This document shows, in pieces, positions 54,343-64,000 of a DNA stretch of 64,000 nt; position 1 is the first letter of the stretch; every line of letters starts with the position of its first letter. The stretch is from Peptoclostridium sp. (GTDB lineage Bacteria; Bacillota; Clostridia; Peptostreptococcales; Peptostreptococcaceae), in assembly GCF_009881055.1 (NCBI RefSeq), contig NZ_WXFG01000005.1:62001-126000 (forward strand), given 5' to 3'. The translations under genes were made by a program, and so were the position numbers. Below the pieces are notes generated by a model. The model did no database searches. It was given only the letters and a program-made list of their open reading frames with translations, and had not been told where the DNA came from.

Positions 54343-56229
54343 CTAGTGGCTCTGCTGACCTCTTGATCTGCTTTCCAGATAGACCAGCAGCACAGAAACA
54401 TCAGCAGGCGATACTCCTGATATCCTTGACGCCTGGCCTATTGAAAGCGGCCTGATTTTGGACAGCTTTTGCCTGGCCTCCAGCCTTAGACCTTCTATGG
54501 CCTCGTAGTCTACATCCTCAGGTATTCCCCTTTTTTCGAGCTTCTTGAACTGCTCAACCTGCTTGAGCTGCTTTTGGATGTAACCTTCATACTTTATTAT
54601 AATCTCGCACTGCTGCTTGACACGCAAGTCAAGCTCATTGCCAGGAGCCCTTCCGATGGCTTCAAGCAGTTTGTAGTCTACTTCTGGTCTTTTCATGAAT
54701 TCATAAAGCGACATAGGCGCCTTCATCGGAGCAATGCCCATTTCCTCGAATATGGCTGCCACCTCAGCAGGGTAGACTCTCTCGTCGCTGAGCCTGCTGA
54801 GCTCTATTTCAATATCTGATTTTTTTCTAAGGAACCTTTCATATCTGTCCCTAGTCACAAGACCAATCTGGTGGCCCTTTTCAGTCAGCCTCAAATCGGC
54901 GTTGTCCTGCCTGAGCAGCAGCCTGTATTCGGCCCTTGAGGTCATTATTCTGTAAGGCTCGCTTGTGCCCTTTGTTACAAGATCGTCTATGAGCACACCT
55001 ATATAAGCCTCTGAGCGGTCTAGTATCAGCGGCTCCTTGCCCTTTATCTTGAGAGCGGCGTTTATGCCGGCCATGAGACCCTGCGCAGCAGCCTCCTCGT
55101 AGCCCGATGTGCCGTTGAACTGCCCTGCACAAAACAGGCTCTCAATATCCTTCATCTCTAGCGTGGCCTTGAGCTGCAGCGGATCTATGCAGTCATACTC
55201 TATCGCATATGCCGGTCTTATCATCCTGCAGTGCTCAAGACCCTTTACGCTCTTGTATATCTGGAGCTGCACCTCATAAGGCAGGCTTGTTGAAAAGCCA
55301 GATATATACATCTCCTTTGAGTATTCCCCCTCCGGCTCTACAAAGAACTGGTGCGAGGGTTTGTCGGCAAACCTAACCACCTTGTCCTCTATGGAAGGGC
55401 AGTATCTTGGCCCTACGCCCTCTACATAGCCTCCATACATTGCCGAGCGGCTCAGATTCTCATTTATTATGTCATGCGTCCTCTGGTTGGTCCTTACCAG
55501 ATAGCACGGATGCTGCTCGAACTCAAGCGAATCATTCATGAACGAGAACGGCTCCGGATTATCCTCGCCGTGAACTATCTCCATCTTTGAAAAATCCAGA
55601 CTGTCCATGTGCACCCTTGCAGGCGTTCCTGTCTTGAATCTAGCCAGCTTCACGCCAAGGGTCATAAGGCTGTTCGTAAGCTCGTTGGCTCCCATAAGCC
55701 CAAGGGGACCCGACTCGAAATTGACCTCTCCTATGAATATCCTAGATCTTAGATATACTCCGCTGCAAAGAATGACGGCCTTTGCGCAGTAGTGTGCTCC
55801 CAGCTTTGTAACTACTCCTTCTACGCGGTTTCCGTCCGATACAAGCTCCACAACCTCGTCCATTATAATCTCGAGATTCTCCTGGTTCTCGAGCACTCGC
55901 CTCATCTCCATGTGGTACTTGTACTTGTCCGATTGTGCCCTTAGCGAGTGTACAGCCGGTCCCTTTGTCGTATTTAGCATCCTCATTTGTATAAGCGTCT
56001 TGTCCGCATTTACGGCCATTTCTCCGCCGAGCGCGTCTATCTCCCTTACAAGATGCCCTTTGCCCGAACCTCCTATAGAAGGGTTGCACGGCATTAGCGC
56101 TATCGATTCAATTGAAAGCGTTATGACAAGCGTTCTGCAACCCATCCTGGCAGAAGCCAGGGCCGCCTCGCAGCCCGCGTGGCCCGCACCTATAACTATT
56201 ACATCATAGCTTCCCGCATTAAACTTCAT
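54343..56229 (-). CDS. mnmG: tRNA uridine-5-carboxymethylaminomethyl modification enzyme MnmG
   Basis: 628 residues, full length. FAD-binding [21 protein letters not shown]; conserved [21 protein letters not shown]-terminal helical domain. With MnmE it builds the cmnm5 group on U34 of certain tRNAs. It lies next to mnmE, from which it is separated by a parS-like site. Confidence 0.97.
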   Translation of the reverse strand: MKFNAGSYDVIVIGAGHAGCEAALASARMGCRTLVITLSIESIALMPCNPSIGGSGKGHLVREIDALGGEMAVNADKTLIQMRMLNTTKGPAVHSLRAQSDKYKYHMEMRRVLENQENLEIIMDEVVELVSDGNRVEGVVTKLGAHYCAKAVILCSGVYLRSRIFIGEVNFESGPLGLMGANELTNSLMTLGVKLARFKTGTPARVHMDSLDFSKMEIVHGEDNPEPFSFMNDSLEFEQHPCYLVRTNQRTHDIINENLSRSAMYGGYVEGVGPRYCPSIEDKVVRFADKPSHQFFVEPEGEYSKEMYISGFSTSLPYEVQLQIYKSVKGLEHCRMIRPAYAIEYDCIDPLQLKATLEMKDIESLFCAGQFNGTSGYEEAAAQGLMAGINAALKIKGKEPLILDRSEAYIGVLIDDLVTKGTSEPYRIMTSRAEYRLLLRQDNADLRLTEKGHQIGLVTRDRYERFLRKKSDIEIELSRLSDERVYPAEVAAIFEEMGIAPMKAPMSLYEFMKRPEVDYKLLEAIGRAPGNELDLRVKQQCEIIIKYEGYIQKQLKQVEQFKKLEKRGIPEDVDYEAIEGLRLEARQKLSKIRPLSIGQASRISGVSPADVSVLLVYLESRSRGQQSH

Positions 56230-56258
56230 GCAGCAAAAACCTCCTCTCCTTGCTCCTT

Positions 56259-56274
56259 AGTTTCTCGTGAAACA
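56259..56274 (-). promoter_or_regulatory. parS-like site
   Basis: TGTTTCACGAGAAACT on the minus strand, 14 of 16 matches to the consensus parS TGTTTCACGTGAAACA. It lies between mnmE and mnmG, 3 kb from parB and 4 kb from the origin. Confidence 0.7.
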
Positions 56275-56280
56275 TGAAAA

Positions 56281-57657
56281 TTATTTGCCCAGGCAGAATT
56301 TGCTGAATATTACATCCAGCAGGTCTTCGCTCACAGTCTCTCCTGTAATCTCGCCAAGGCTGTCCCATACATTTTTAAGGTCTATCTCAACAAAGTCAAG
56401 CGGCATCCCCGAATCTATTCCGTTAATGCATTCTTCCGCAGCACTTATCGCCTTTTCCAGAGCATGCTTGTGCCTTACATTAGATATTATTGCGCTTGAT
56501 TCATACGAAACCGAGCCTGAATATACCATCTCGGCAATCTCGTTCTCCAGCTCCTGTATGCCTCTGCTTTCGGCAGCTGAAATCCTTATTATGCTTCTGC
56601 CGTCCACATAGCCCGCAAGCTCACTTTCATCAAGCACAGGCGCAAGGTCCGTCTTGTTTATTATGACTATGCACTTTTTGTCGCCCAGCAGCTTTAGTAT
56701 CTCGATATCTTCAACCGAGAGCTTCTCCGAAGCGTCAAGAACCAGCATTACAAGGTCCGCAGTTTCTATTGAGTGCCTTGTCTTTTCGACTCCTATTTTC
56801 TCGACAATGTCTTCTGTACTCCGTATGCCTGCTGTGTCAACCAGCCTAAGAGGTATTCCCTTTATGCTTATGAACTCCTCAATTACATCGCGAGTAGTTC
56901 CGGGGATATTCGTCACTATAGCTCTTGATTCGCCTATAAGGGCATTCAGAAGCGATGACTTGCCTACGTTTGGCTTTCCTGCTATAACGGTGCTGAGTCC
57001 GTCTCTTAGTATCTTTCCAGTCTGAGCTGTCTTATAAAGCTCCTGCATTTCTTCAATGAGCTGCTCTGTTTTTTCCCTCAGAACACCCATTGTTATCTCT
57101 TCTATGTCCTCTTCGGGGAAATCTATTGATACCTCCACGTGTGCAAGTATTGCCGCCACGCTCTCCTTGAGCAGTCTGACCTTGGCCGAAAGTCCGCCTT
57201 CAAGCTGGTTCTGGGCAATACTGTGGCTCGAATCCGTCTTGGCTTTTATAATATCCATTACCGCCTCAGCCTGCGAAAGATCCAGTCTGCCGTTCAGGAA
57301 TGCCCTCTTAGTAAATTCTCCGGGCTCCGCAAGCCTTGCACCGCTTTTCAAAATCAGATGAAGTATCTTTCGCAGTGATATATAACCGCCGTGGCAGTTT
57401 ATCTCGACAACATCCTCTTTTGTGTAGCTGTGAGGAGCCTTCATATACACTGCAAGAACCTCATCCAGGGCAACATCTCCATCGTATGCATGCCCGTATA
57501 CCATCGTCCTTGGCCCATAGTCTTCAAAAGCCCTGCCGCTTGATGGCACAAATATGGCCTTTAATATGTCGTATGAGCGTTCTCCGCTGATTCGTATTAT
57601 GCCTATCCCGCCCTCTCCCGGGGCAGAGGATATGGCTGCTATGGTTTCATCCATCAT
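56281..57657 (-). CDS. mnmE: tRNA modification GTPase MnmE
   Basis: 458 residues. The N-terminal THF-binding domain (DETIAAISSAPGEGGIGIIRISG), the central helical domain, and a G domain with GKPNVGKSSLLNAL, GTTRDVIEE, DTAGI and NKTD motifs. The C-terminus is FCLGK, with the reactive Cys. It works with MnmG. ATG at 57657 follows AAGGTGG; the next codon is also ATG. Confidence 0.97.
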   Translation of the reverse strand: MMDETIAAISSAPGEGGIGIIRISGERSYDILKAIFVPSSGRAFEDYGPRTMVYGHAYDGDVALDEVLAVYMKAPHSYTKEDVVEINCHGGYISLRKILHLILKSGARLAEPGEFTKRAFLNGRLDLSQAEAVMDIIKAKTDSSHSIAQNQLEGGLSAKVRLLKESVAAILAHVEVSIDFPEEDIEEITMGVLREKTEQLIEEMQELYKTAQTGKILRDGLSTVIAGKPNVGKSSLLNALIGESRAIVTNIPGTTRDVIEEFISIKGIPLRLVDTAGIRSTEDIVEKIGVEKTRHSIETADLVMLVLDASEKLSVEDIEILKLLGDKKCIVIINKTDLAPVLDESELAGYVDGRSIIRISAAESRGIQELENEIAEMVYSGSVSYESSAIISNVRHKHALEKAISAAEECINGIDSGMPLDFVEIDLKNVWDSLGEITGETVSEDLLDVIFSKFCLGK

Positions 57658-57686
57658 AACAATCCACCTTCTCTTATACAAAAATA

Positions 57687-57710
57687 AGCCTCTACATGGA
57701 TGTAGGGGCT
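57687..57710 (-). terminator. Terminator between jag and mnmE
   Basis: AGCCCCTACAT pairs with ATGTAGAGGCT on the minus strand, followed by TTATTTTTG. It includes the jag stop codon. Confidence 0.75.
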
Positions 57711-58335
57711 ATTTTTTGAGTGCTATCACTACTCTTCTGTTCGGCTCTTCTCCTTCGCTGTAGGTTCTTACATAAGGATCATTTTGAAGCGCTGCATGTA
57801 TTATTCTTCTCTCGTACGGATTCATTGGCTCAAGCTTCACCGGCTTTTTCTTCCTGACAACGCTTCTGGCCATTTTCATGCTGAATCGAATGAGCGACTC
57901 TTCTCTTTTTTGTCTGTAGTTGCCCACATCCATAAGCACCTTCTTGTGTTCTGAGCTATTTTTGTTCACAACAAGGTTTGTTAGAAACTGAAGAGCGTCT
58001 AGTGTCTCGCCCCTTCTTCCTATTATATAGCCCATCTGGTCATCATCTCCATCAAACTTGATGTTGAGAGTCCCGTCTTCACTGTCCACACTAGATGCAA
58101 GGTCTACATTCATGCATTTTAGAATATCATCAATGAATTCCTTTGCCACTTTGTTGCTGTTGTCCTTGAGCGTCACCCTTATTTTGCCAGCTTTTCCGCC
58201 GAGTATTCCAAGAAATCCTTTAGTAGGCTCTTCTATGACATCATATTCAACCTCATCCAAGGTTGCTTTCAGCTCCGCAAGTGCCTTTTCCAAAGCCTCT
58301 TCTATAGTCTTTCCTACGGATTCTACTGTTTTCAT
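57709..58335 (-). CDS. jag: Jag/KhpB RNA-binding protein
   Basis: 208 residues. The N-terminal Jag domain (VESVGKTIEEALEKALAELKATLDEVEYDVIEEPTKGFLGILGG) is followed by a KH domain (GYIIGRRGETLDALQFLTNLVVN) and an R3H domain (EPMNPYERRIIHAALQNDPYVRTYSEGEEPNRRVVI). It binds RNA with KhpA and affects cell elongation and sporulation genes. It is encoded 13 bases below yidC. Confidence 0.96.
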   Translation of the reverse strand: MKTVESVGKTIEEALEKALAELKATLDEVEYDVIEEPTKGFLGILGGKAGKIRVTLKDNSNKVAKEFIDDILKCMNVDLASSVDSEDGTLNIKFDGDDDQMGYIIGRRGETLDALQFLTNLVVNKNSSEHKKVLMDVGNYRQKREESLIRFSMKMARSVVRKKKPVKLEPMNPYERRIIHAALQNDPYVRTYSEGEEPNRRVVIALKK

Positions 58336-58348
58336 GACATAACCCTCC

Positions 58349-59041
58349 TTAGCTTTTCTCCGGCCTCATTATTATATACTGCTGCGCTATTTGGAAAATA
58401 TTGCTTACAACCCAGTAAAGAGTAAGTCCAGCAGGGAATGTTTTTCCCCACCAAAGTATCATCAGCGGAAGCATATAGAGCATCATCATCTGAGTCATCT
58501 GAGTTGGATCCTTCTTGTCTGTCTTTGGCGTTTTTGCATTCATCATTGCAGATGCAAAGTATGTCGTAAGAGCTGCGAGTATAGGCAGTATCCACGGCAT
58601 CTCAAAACCTCCAAGGAGTACAACATCAGGCTTTGCAAGGTCTGTAATCCACATGAAGCTTGTGTTTATGGCATCGTATGCAGCCTGAGATTTGAACACA
58701 TATTTTACAGGTTCCCTAAGCACATTGAACAGCCCTATAAGTATTGGCATTTGTATAAGTATTGGCAGGCATCCCGCTGCCGGGTTTATCTTGTGCTCCT
58801 TGTATACCTCCATTACCTTTTGCTGCATAAGCTGCTGATTGTCCTTGTATTTTTCCTGCAGCTGTTTTATCATAGGCTGCACATGCTGCATTTCCTTCAT
58901 AGATTTCGTTTGGGCTCTGGTAAGCGGATACAGCGCAAGCTTCACAAGTATGGTGAACACTATTATAGCCACTCCATAGTTGTTTATCATTTCGAATACT
59001 AGCTTTAACAAAGCTCCTAGAGCTCCCGACAGTGCTGACAA
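58349..59041 (-). CDS. yidC: Membrane protein insertase YidC (Oxa1 family)
   Basis: 230 residues, Gram-positive form without the large periplasmic domain. Five hydrophobic segments; conserved VQPMIKQLQEKYKDNQQLMQQKVMEVYKEHKINPAAGCLPILIQMPILIGLF. It inserts and folds membrane proteins alone or with SecYEG. It lacks a clear lipobox because the frame begins at TTG only a few residues before the first helix, with GGGAGG eight bases upstream. Confidence 0.95.
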   Translation of the reverse strand: MSALSGALGALLKLVFEMINNYGVAIIVFTILVKLALYPLTRAQTKSMKEMQHVQPMIKQLQEKYKDNQQLMQQKVMEVYKEHKINPAAGCLPILIQMPILIGLFNVLREPVKYVFKSQAAYDAINTSFMWITDLAKPDVVLLGGFEMPWILPILAALTTYFASAMMNAKTPKTDKKDPTQMTQMMMLYMLPLMILWWGKTFPAGLTLYWVVSNIFQIAQQYIIMRPEKS

Positions 59042-59069
59042 AATAAGTACCTCCCAATAGTGTGTTTAT

Positions 59070-59291
59070 TTATTTAAGCGGATCGTATCCTCCTTCATTA
59101 AATGGATGACATCTTAGTATCCTCTTTAATGAAAGAAATGCGCCTTTAAGAGGTCCGTATTTTCTTATGGCCTCAATTGCATAGGCTGAGCATGTTGGAT
59201 AGAACCTGCATGTTTTCCCCATCAGCGGCGATATTGCTATCTGATAAAATCTTATAATACTAATGAGCAGCTTGCTTGCCAGGCTTTGCAT
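59070..59291 (-). CDS. yidD: Membrane protein insertion efficiency factor YidD
   Basis: 73 residues. [62 protein letters not shown] is the whole conserved core with its three cysteines. Start follows AAGGAG and overlaps the rnpA end by 32 bases. Confidence 0.96.
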   Translation of the reverse strand: MQSLASKLLISIIRFYQIAISPLMGKTCRFYPTCSAYAIEAIRKYGPLKGAFLSLKRILRCHPFNEGGYDPLK

Positions 59292-59646
59292 CTGACTTGC
59301 TCCTTCCAATCTCGATGGCGGCTTTTTTGAAAAGACTCTTCATTGCTTTTTCTACCGAGGCATAGTCTGCCTCCTTGGCCGCAACTCTGGCTATAAAAAT
59401 TATATCATATCCAGAGCCTATGTTACAGCAATTAAGCCGGAAGCTCTCACGCATGAGCCTTCTAACCCGGTTTCTCACTACGCTGTTTCCGACTTTTTTG
59501 GAAACTGAAAAACCTACCCTGTTGGTGGCGAGTTTATTTTTAAGTACATATATTACAAGGAGTCTGTTAGCATAGGACTTGCCTTTCGAATATACATTCT
59601 TGAAATCCTGATTTTTTTTCAGACCTATTCCATTATTAAACTGCAT
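59260..59646 (-). CDS. rnpA: Ribonuclease P protein component
   Basis: 128 residues. [23 protein letters not shown] and the RNR motif [24 protein letters not shown] are diagnostic. It assists the RNase P RNA in trimming tRNA 5' ends. It lies between rpmH and yidD as usual. Confidence 0.96.
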   Translation of the reverse strand: MQFNNGIGLKKNQDFKNVYSKGKSYANRLLVIYVLKNKLATNRVGFSVSKKVGNSVVRNRVRRLMRESFRLNCCNIGSGYDIIFIARVAAKEADYASVEKAMKSLFKKAAIEIGRSKSDAKPGKQAAH

Positions 59647-59689
59647 AGATTATTTCCCCCGCCAAATGACAATTAAAAACATTACACAA

Positions 59690-59715
59690 AAAGGCCACTT
59701 TAAGAAGCGGCCTTT
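59690..59715 (-). terminator. Hairpin between rpmH and rnpA
   Basis: AAAGGCC...GGCCTTT followed on the minus strand by TTTTTGTG. Probably a partial terminator that lowers rnpA expression relative to rpmH. Confidence 0.65.
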
Positions 59716-59747
59716 CAATTTGCAAAAGTTTATAGGTTTTTAAGAGA

Positions 59748-59882
59748 CTACGCTGTAAGCTGCTTTCTTCCCTTAGCTCTTCTTCTCTTAAGAACGTTTC
59801 TTCCATTGCTAGTTTTCATTCTTTTTCTGAAACCATGCTCTTTCTTTCTCTGTCTTTTCTTTGGTTGGTAAGTTCTTTTCAT
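59748..59882 (-). CDS. rpmH: Ribosomal protein L34
   Basis: 44 residues: opens [20 protein letters not shown] and ends AKGRKQLTA, the full L34 pattern of basic residues. It sits in the 50S subunit against 23S rRNA. First gene of the rpmH-rnpA-yidD-yidC-jag cluster, transcribed away from dnaA. A purine-rich GGAAAGGCGG site lies upstream. Confidence 0.97.
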   Translation of the reverse strand: MKRTYQPKKRQRKKEHGFRKRMKTSNGRNVLKRRRAKGRKQLTA

Positions 59883-60525
59883 TACAAAACACCGCCTTTC
59901 CTTTAAATGTACATATATTAAATTTAAATTTTCATGAATTCATGTATTGCATACATATAGATTATAAAGTCACTGCCTTTCATTGTCAACAAATTTTTTA
60001 ACTGCAAGGCACCCTTGTCGCTTATTTTTGATTTATCCACAAAAACACACTGTTATTTCATTTTTTTATCCTCCATTTTTGCAGTTTTGTGATTTATCAA
60101 TACATTATGACTTGTGGACATATTGTTGTTATTCTATTTTGGAATTTATCCACATTAGCTTTTATTGTGGATAAACTATTCGTTTTTTATTGATGTTTTT
60201 ATTTTTATTTGTTATTATATTTTTACCTGTTGATAACTATGATAACTCACATACACATATCAACTTATACACATTTTGTGGATAAGTTGTGTATAAGTTT
60301 TTACTGCATTCAGATTTTCACTACTTTTTCATGTTATCGTTTTTATCCACACTGCTTGGACAACGCTTTATTTTTTTTTGTTTTGCACACGGATATCCAC
60401 ACCTCGTGTCATCCTTTTTTTTAATTTTACTGTTTTTATCCATCTATTTTCAAGTTACATTTATTGTTCATATATATGTGAATAACTTTTAGCTATACTT
60501 TATATTTATTTGGGAGGATTTTATA
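59883..60525. other. oriC: Origin region upstream of dnaA (oriC part 1)
   Basis: 643 bases, very AT-rich, no gene. DnaA boxes TTATCCACA or one-base variants: 60033-60041 (+), 60146-60154 (+), 60166-60174 (-), 60228-60236 (-, TGTTGATAA), 60265-60273 (+, TTATACACA), 60277-60285 (-), 60288-60296 (-, TGTGTATAA), 60343-60351 (+) and 60393-60401 (+, ATATCCACA). Both strands are used and the boxes at 60265-60296 are tightly packed. This is the standard arrangement between rpmH and dnaA in Firmicutes. Confidence 0.93.
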
Positions 60526-61860
60526 ATGAATTTAAACAACCTTTGGGAAAACGCCCTGAAAATAATAAAAACAGAACTCACTCCCGCAAGCTACAACGCA
60601 TTTTTTTCTACTATAGAACCTGTTAAAATAAGCAAGGGCTCTGTGATTTTGAATGTACCAAATGATTTTATGAAGGGCATTTTAGAAGCAAGGTATATGA
60701 ATATCATTGAAAAATCAATAAATCAACTCTCTTCAGAAAAATATACAGTTAAATTCACTATTGAAAAGGAAGACGATAACGATGGTGAGGCATGTTCAGA
60801 TGAACCTGCTGATTCTACAAAATCTGAAACCTTAGTATATTCTAATCTTAATCCCAAATACACGTTTGACACATTTGTAATAGGCAATAACAACAGATTT
60901 GCCCATGCAGCCTGCGTTGCAGTTTCAGAAGCGCCTTCCAAGGCTTACAACCCTCTTTTCATATATGGAGGAGTAGGACTTGGCAAAACCCACCTCATGC
61001 ATGCAATAGGACATCATGTGGTTTCTCAGAATCCATCAGCAAAAGTAATGTACGTTTCATCAGAAAAATTCACAAATGAGCTCATCAACTCCATAAAAGA
61101 CGATAGAAACGAGCAGTTCAGAAACAGATATAGGAACGTGGACATACTCCTGGTGGACGACATACAATTCATAGCCGGAAAGGAACGAACTCAGGAGGAG
61201 TTCTTCCATACCTTCAATGACCTTCACGGTGCAAACAAGCAGATTATAATCTCAAGTGACCGAACACCGAAGGAGATACCAACTCTAGAGGACAGACTAA
61301 GGTCCAGGTTCGAAATGGGTCTAATAGCAGACATACAGCCTCCAGACTTTGAAACAAGAGTGGCCATACTTAGAAAAAAAGCTCAGACAGAAAATATAGA
61401 GATTCACAATGAAGTTATGTCTTATATAGCCAAAAATATTAAATCGAACATAAGAGAGCTTGAAGGTGCACTAATAAGAGTAGTTGCTTATTCATCGCTT
61501 GCAAACAGAGACGTAACCCTTGAGCTAGCTGGAGAAGCCCTGAAAGATATAATTACCCCTTCAAGACCTAAGGAAATAACTGTAGAACTTATAAAGCAAA
61601 AGGTTGCTGAAAATTTCAACATAAAAATGGATGATTTCAGCTCCAAAAAAAGAACCCGTTCAATTGCATATCCAAGACAGGTTGCAATGTATCTGTGCCG
61701 TGAGCTCACTGAGATGTCTCTTCCAAAGATAGGAGATGAATTCGGAGGACGCGATCACACAACTGTAATTCATGCATACGACAAGATATCTGATGATATC
61801 AAGCAGGACAACAGTGCAAGCGATAAAATTAAAAAAATAATAGATGATCTTAAAGAGTAG
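60526..61860 (+). CDS. dnaA: Chromosomal replication initiator DnaA
   Basis: 444 residues. Domain I ([28 protein letters not shown]), a short acidic domain II, AAA+ domain III ([45 protein letters not shown]) and DNA-binding domain IV ([40 protein letters not shown]). It binds the boxes on both sides of its gene and opens the origin. GGGAGG precedes the ATG. Confidence 0.98.
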   Translation: MNLNNLWENALKIIKTELTPASYNAFFSTIEPVKISKGSVILNVPNDFMKGILEARYMNIIEKSINQLSSEKYTVKFTIEKEDDNDGEACSDEPADSTKSETLVYSNLNPKYTFDTFVIGNNNRFAHAACVAVSEAPSKAYNPLFIYGGVGLGKTHLMHAIGHHVVSQNPSAKVMYVSSEKFTNELINSIKDDRNEQFRNRYRNVDILLVDDIQFIAGKERTQEEFFHTFNDLHGANKQIIISSDRTPKEIPTLEDRLRSRFEMGLIADIQPPDFETRVAILRKKAQTENIEIHNEVMSYIAKNIKSNIRELEGALIRVVAYSSLANRDVTLELAGEALKDIITPSRPKEITVELIKQKVAENFNIKMDDFSSKKRTRSIAYPRQVAMYLCRELTEMSLPKIGDEFGGRDHTTVIHAYDKISDDIKQDNSASDKIKKIIDDLKE

Positions 61861-62147
61861 TGTAAAAAATGGGGCTTGTTGAATTAAACAAGCCTTTGCT
61901 CACTTTTTTTGTATTTTTTATTTACTCACATAATCGGTTGATATCTGCAGCTATTTGTTGATAACATTTTGAAGTAATTTTTTTTCGGAAAAAAACGAGG
62001 ATTTTGGGTTTTTTTTATCCACATGCTTTCAATTCCCGCAAACGCATGGCACATCGCTGTTTTGTGGGTTTTCCACATATCAACAGCGCCTACTGTTACT
62101 ACTAGCTTATTTATATTACTTTTTGTATATTAAGGAGGTTGTCCACA
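61861..62147. other. oriC: dnaA-dnaN gap with DnaA boxes and AT-rich run (oriC part 2)
   Basis: TGTTGATAA (61956-61964, minus box), TTATCCACA (62025-62033, perfect) and TTTCCACATATCAACAG near 62070. The AT-rich 61900-62030 stretch is the likely unwinding region, as in other bipartite Firmicutes origins. Confidence 0.75.
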
Positions 62148-63257
62148 ATGAAATTGTTATGCAGTCAAAAAGATTTGTTGCAAGCTATAAATACAGTACA
62201 AAGAGCAGTATCACAAAGAACAACTATGCCCATTCTCAAAGGTATATTTCTTGAAACTGGCAATGGAAAGCTCAAGCTTGTAGGAAATGACCTTGAACTT
62301 GGCATAGAAACATATGTTGATGCCCAGACGATAGAAGAAGGATCTGTAATAATCGATTCCAGGCTGTTCGGTGAAATAGTAAGAAAGCTTCCTGAATCAT
62401 ACATACATATAGAAAGTGATGAACTAAACAACATAACTATAAAATGCGAGCATTCAGAATTTACACTTAAGGGACATTCACCGGTCGAATATCCTCAGCT
62501 TCCGGAACTGGATGAAGGTTTGCTTTACGAGATTGAACCTCAAAAACTCAAGGATATGATAAGACAGACTGTTTTTGCAATATCTCAGGATGAGACTAAG
62601 CCTTTGCTAATGGGCGAACTATTAGAAATACAAGGCAGCAGTATGAGTCTGGTTGCATTAGATGGATACAGACTAGCCATAAGCACGTCAACAATAGAAA
62701 ATTCAATAGGTGACATAAATGTTATAATACCAGGCAAGGCTCTTATGGAAATAAACAGGATAATAAGCGGAGAAGAGGATAGCCTCAGCATGTCTTTCAC
62801 CCAAAAACATGCACTGTTTACTCTTGGCAGCACAAGAATAATAACAAGGCTTCTCGAAGGTGAGTTCATCAACTATAAGCAGATAATACCAAAGGACAAC
62901 TCACTTGTTGTCACCTCAAGTAGAAGAGATCTCCAGGACAGCATTGAAAGGGCATCGTTGCTTGCAAGAGAAGGAAGAAACAATCTTATAAAATTTTCAA
63001 TAACAGACGGACTTATGATGATAACTTCAAATTCAGAGGTTGGAAATGTTTACGAAGAGGTTAATGTGAGGCTGGAAGGTGAAAATCTTGAAATAGCATT
63101 TAATTCAAGATACCTGCTCGACTCTCTCAAGGTGCTTGAAAGTGAAGAAATGAACATGTATTTTTCAAGCAGTGTAAGTCCTTGCGTGATAAAACCTGCA
63201 GACAATCCAGGCTACACATACATGCTATTGCCTGTAAGGATATCTTCAGGCAGCTAA
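62148..63257 (+). CDS. dnaN: DNA polymerase III beta subunit (sliding clamp)
   Basis: 369 residues in three repeated clamp domains. MKLLCSQKDLLQAINTVQRAVSQRTTMPILKGI, GEIVRKLPESYIHIES, and the C-terminal YTYMLLPVRI are conserved. It forms the ring that tethers the polymerase. ATG at 62148 lies nine bases after AAGGAGG. Confidence 0.98.
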   Translation: MKLLCSQKDLLQAINTVQRAVSQRTTMPILKGIFLETGNGKLKLVGNDLELGIETYVDAQTIEEGSVIIDSRLFGEIVRKLPESYIHIESDELNNITIKCEHSEFTLKGHSPVEYPQLPELDEGLLYEIEPQKLKDMIRQTVFAISQDETKPLLMGELLEIQGSSMSLVALDGYRLAISTSTIENSIGDINVIIPGKALMEINRIISGEEDSLSMSFTQKHALFTLGSTRIITRLLEGEFINYKQIIPKDNSLVVTSSRRDLQDSIERASLLAREGRNNLIKFSITDGLMMITSNSEVGNVYEEVNVRLEGENLEIAFNSRYLLDSLKVLESEEMNMYFSSSVSPCVIKPADNPGYTYMLLPVRISSGS

Positions 63258-63446
63258 ATCAGCTAAATCAATATAGAAACAATACTTTATAATTAAAACA
63301 GGGCTTTTGGATATTTTCCGGCATCCACAATGGTACTGGAGAGTTCACAGGCTCTGTTTTCATATTTATTAAAAACAGACACAAATATTTTTGTGCTATA
63401 ATATTATGATTGGCTTTTGATAATATATTACTAAGGGGGGAAAATA

Positions 63447-63653
63447 GTGAAAATAAGCATAACATCTGAATATATAAAGCTGGATCAGCTTTTAAAATAT
63501 GCGGAAGTGACCTCATCGGGAGGCGAATCAAAACTTATGATTCAAAACGGAGAAATAAAAGTGAACGGGGAAGTTGAAACTAGAAGAGGCAAGAAGATTT
63601 TCCCTGGAGACACAGTTGAAGTCAGCGGTGAAAAAATCGAGATAGAAGGATAA
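63447..63653 (+). CDS. rlbA: S4-domain protein RlbA/YaaA
   Basis: 68 residues, GTG start after GGGGGG. ITSEYIKLDQLLKYAEVTSSGGESKLMIQNGEIKVNGEVETRRGKKIFPGDTVEV is an S4 RNA-binding domain. It is always found between dnaN and recF in Firmicutes; a role in 50S assembly is proposed. Confidence 0.93.
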   Translation: MKISITSEYIKLDQLLKYAEVTSSGGESKLMIQNGEIKVNGEVETRRGKKIFPGDTVEVSGEKIEIEG

Positions 63654-63668
63654 GAAGGAGCTTTTTAG

Positions 63669-64000
63669 ATGCATCTTGAACGCCTTAGGCTTGTAAACTA
63701 CAGGAATTATTCGGATGTTGAGATTTCGTTTAATCAAAACATAAACATAATAGTCGGAAAAAATGGCCAGGGCAAGACGAACATACTTGAGTCGATATAT
63801 TTTCTAGCAGTGGGCAAATCTTTCAGAACAAGCAGGGACAAGGAAGTTGTGAAGTTTGGCTGCAAGAATGCATATATATCATCATTTTTCGTAAAAAACG
63901 GACACAGAAATACTCTGGAATTTCTAATAGGCAGTAACTCGAAAGCTGTAAAAAAGAACGGACTCTCGCTTCTTAGGATGTCAGAGCTTCTGGGCAATTT
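63669..64000 (+). CDS. recF: DNA replication and repair protein RecF (partial)
   Basis: The first 110 residues are present; the gene runs off the right edge. MHLERLRLVNYRNYSDVEISF and Walker A IIVGKNGQGKTNILESIYFLAVGKSFR are the RecF start. It helps load RecA at gaps. AAGGAG lies nine bases upstream, after rlbA in the same operon. Confidence 0.96.
   Translation, partial: MHLERLRLVNYRNYSDVEISFNQNINIIVGKNGQGKTNILESIYFLAVGKSFRTSRDKEVVKFGCKNAYISSFFVKNGHRNTLEFLIGSNSKAVKKNGLSLLRMSELLGN

Noticed and set aside
54159..54455. 98-residue plus-strand frame over the rsmG-mnmG junction
   Set aside because: Both genes on the opposite strand are certain; no ribosome site.
58391..59002. 203-residue plus-strand frame opposite yidC
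   Set aside because: Tyr/His/Cys-rich shadow of a conserved membrane insertase.

Overview
This window is chromosomal DNA from a low-GC Gram-positive bacterium, most likely a clostridial Firmicute. It contains a complete dnaA-type replication origin neighbourhood, a WalRK-type operon, a T-box leader on serS, a c-di-AMP riboswitch, a DnaD-type primosome protein and a YedF/DUF3343 pair typical of selenium-using anaerobes. Almost every gene left of about 59.9 kb is on the minus strand and dnaA-dnaN-rlbA-recF are on the plus strand. This is the expected leading-strand bias around an origin at about 59.9-62.1 kb.

Layout from left to right. (1) 0-11 kb: the edge of an XRE-ParA fusion gene whose promoter holds a perfect palindrome, an ECF sigma/anti-sigma pair, serS with its T-box, a LysE exporter, an iron-dependent alcohol dehydrogenase, a dapB-like gene behind a c-di-AMP riboswitch followed by an HxlR regulator, a PhnA-like zinc-ribbon protein and a tandem-domain esterase. 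(2) 10.2-22.7 kb: a genomic island with a large serine recombinase, a RadC-like protein, a D5/SF3 helicase, an excisionase-like protein and a restriction-modification cargo of two cytosine-5 methyltransferases, Vsr and an HNH nuclease. It lies against the 3' end of rlmH. Its far end carries a second copy of the last six codons of rlmH, in which every difference is synonymous. This is the architecture of staphylococcal cassette chromosome (SCC) elements, and it is the main discovery of the window. (3) 22.7-34 kb: rlmH, htrA, walJ, murA, and the walR-walK-(secreted protein)-walH-walI operon, then a LysM/G5/M23 cell-wall hydrolase.

(4) 34-50 kb: a DnaD-type protein and a DnaC/DnaI-type loader on the plus strand, tRNA-Val, purA, a cysteine desulfurase-like enzyme, a DUF134 protein, an acetyltransferase, then dnaB-rplI-gdpP-yybS and rpsR-ssb-rpsF, an aminotransferase, DUF951, DUF3343, YedF, CvpA and DUF5711 proteins. 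(5) 51-60 kb: an XRE-TPR regulator, parB, then the conserved rsmG-mnmG-mnmE-jag-yidC-yidD-rnpA-rpmH cluster. (6) 60-64 kb: the origin with many DnaA boxes on both sides of dnaA, then dnaN, rlbA and the start of recF.

The core genes link replication start, chromosome segregation, cell-wall control and membrane-protein insertion. Two c-di-AMP elements, the riboswitch and the GdpP phosphodiesterase, are in the same window. Where a ribosome binding site clearly favoured an internal start, the shorter reading frame was chosen and this is stated. No database search was possible, so names rest on motif and family recognition.
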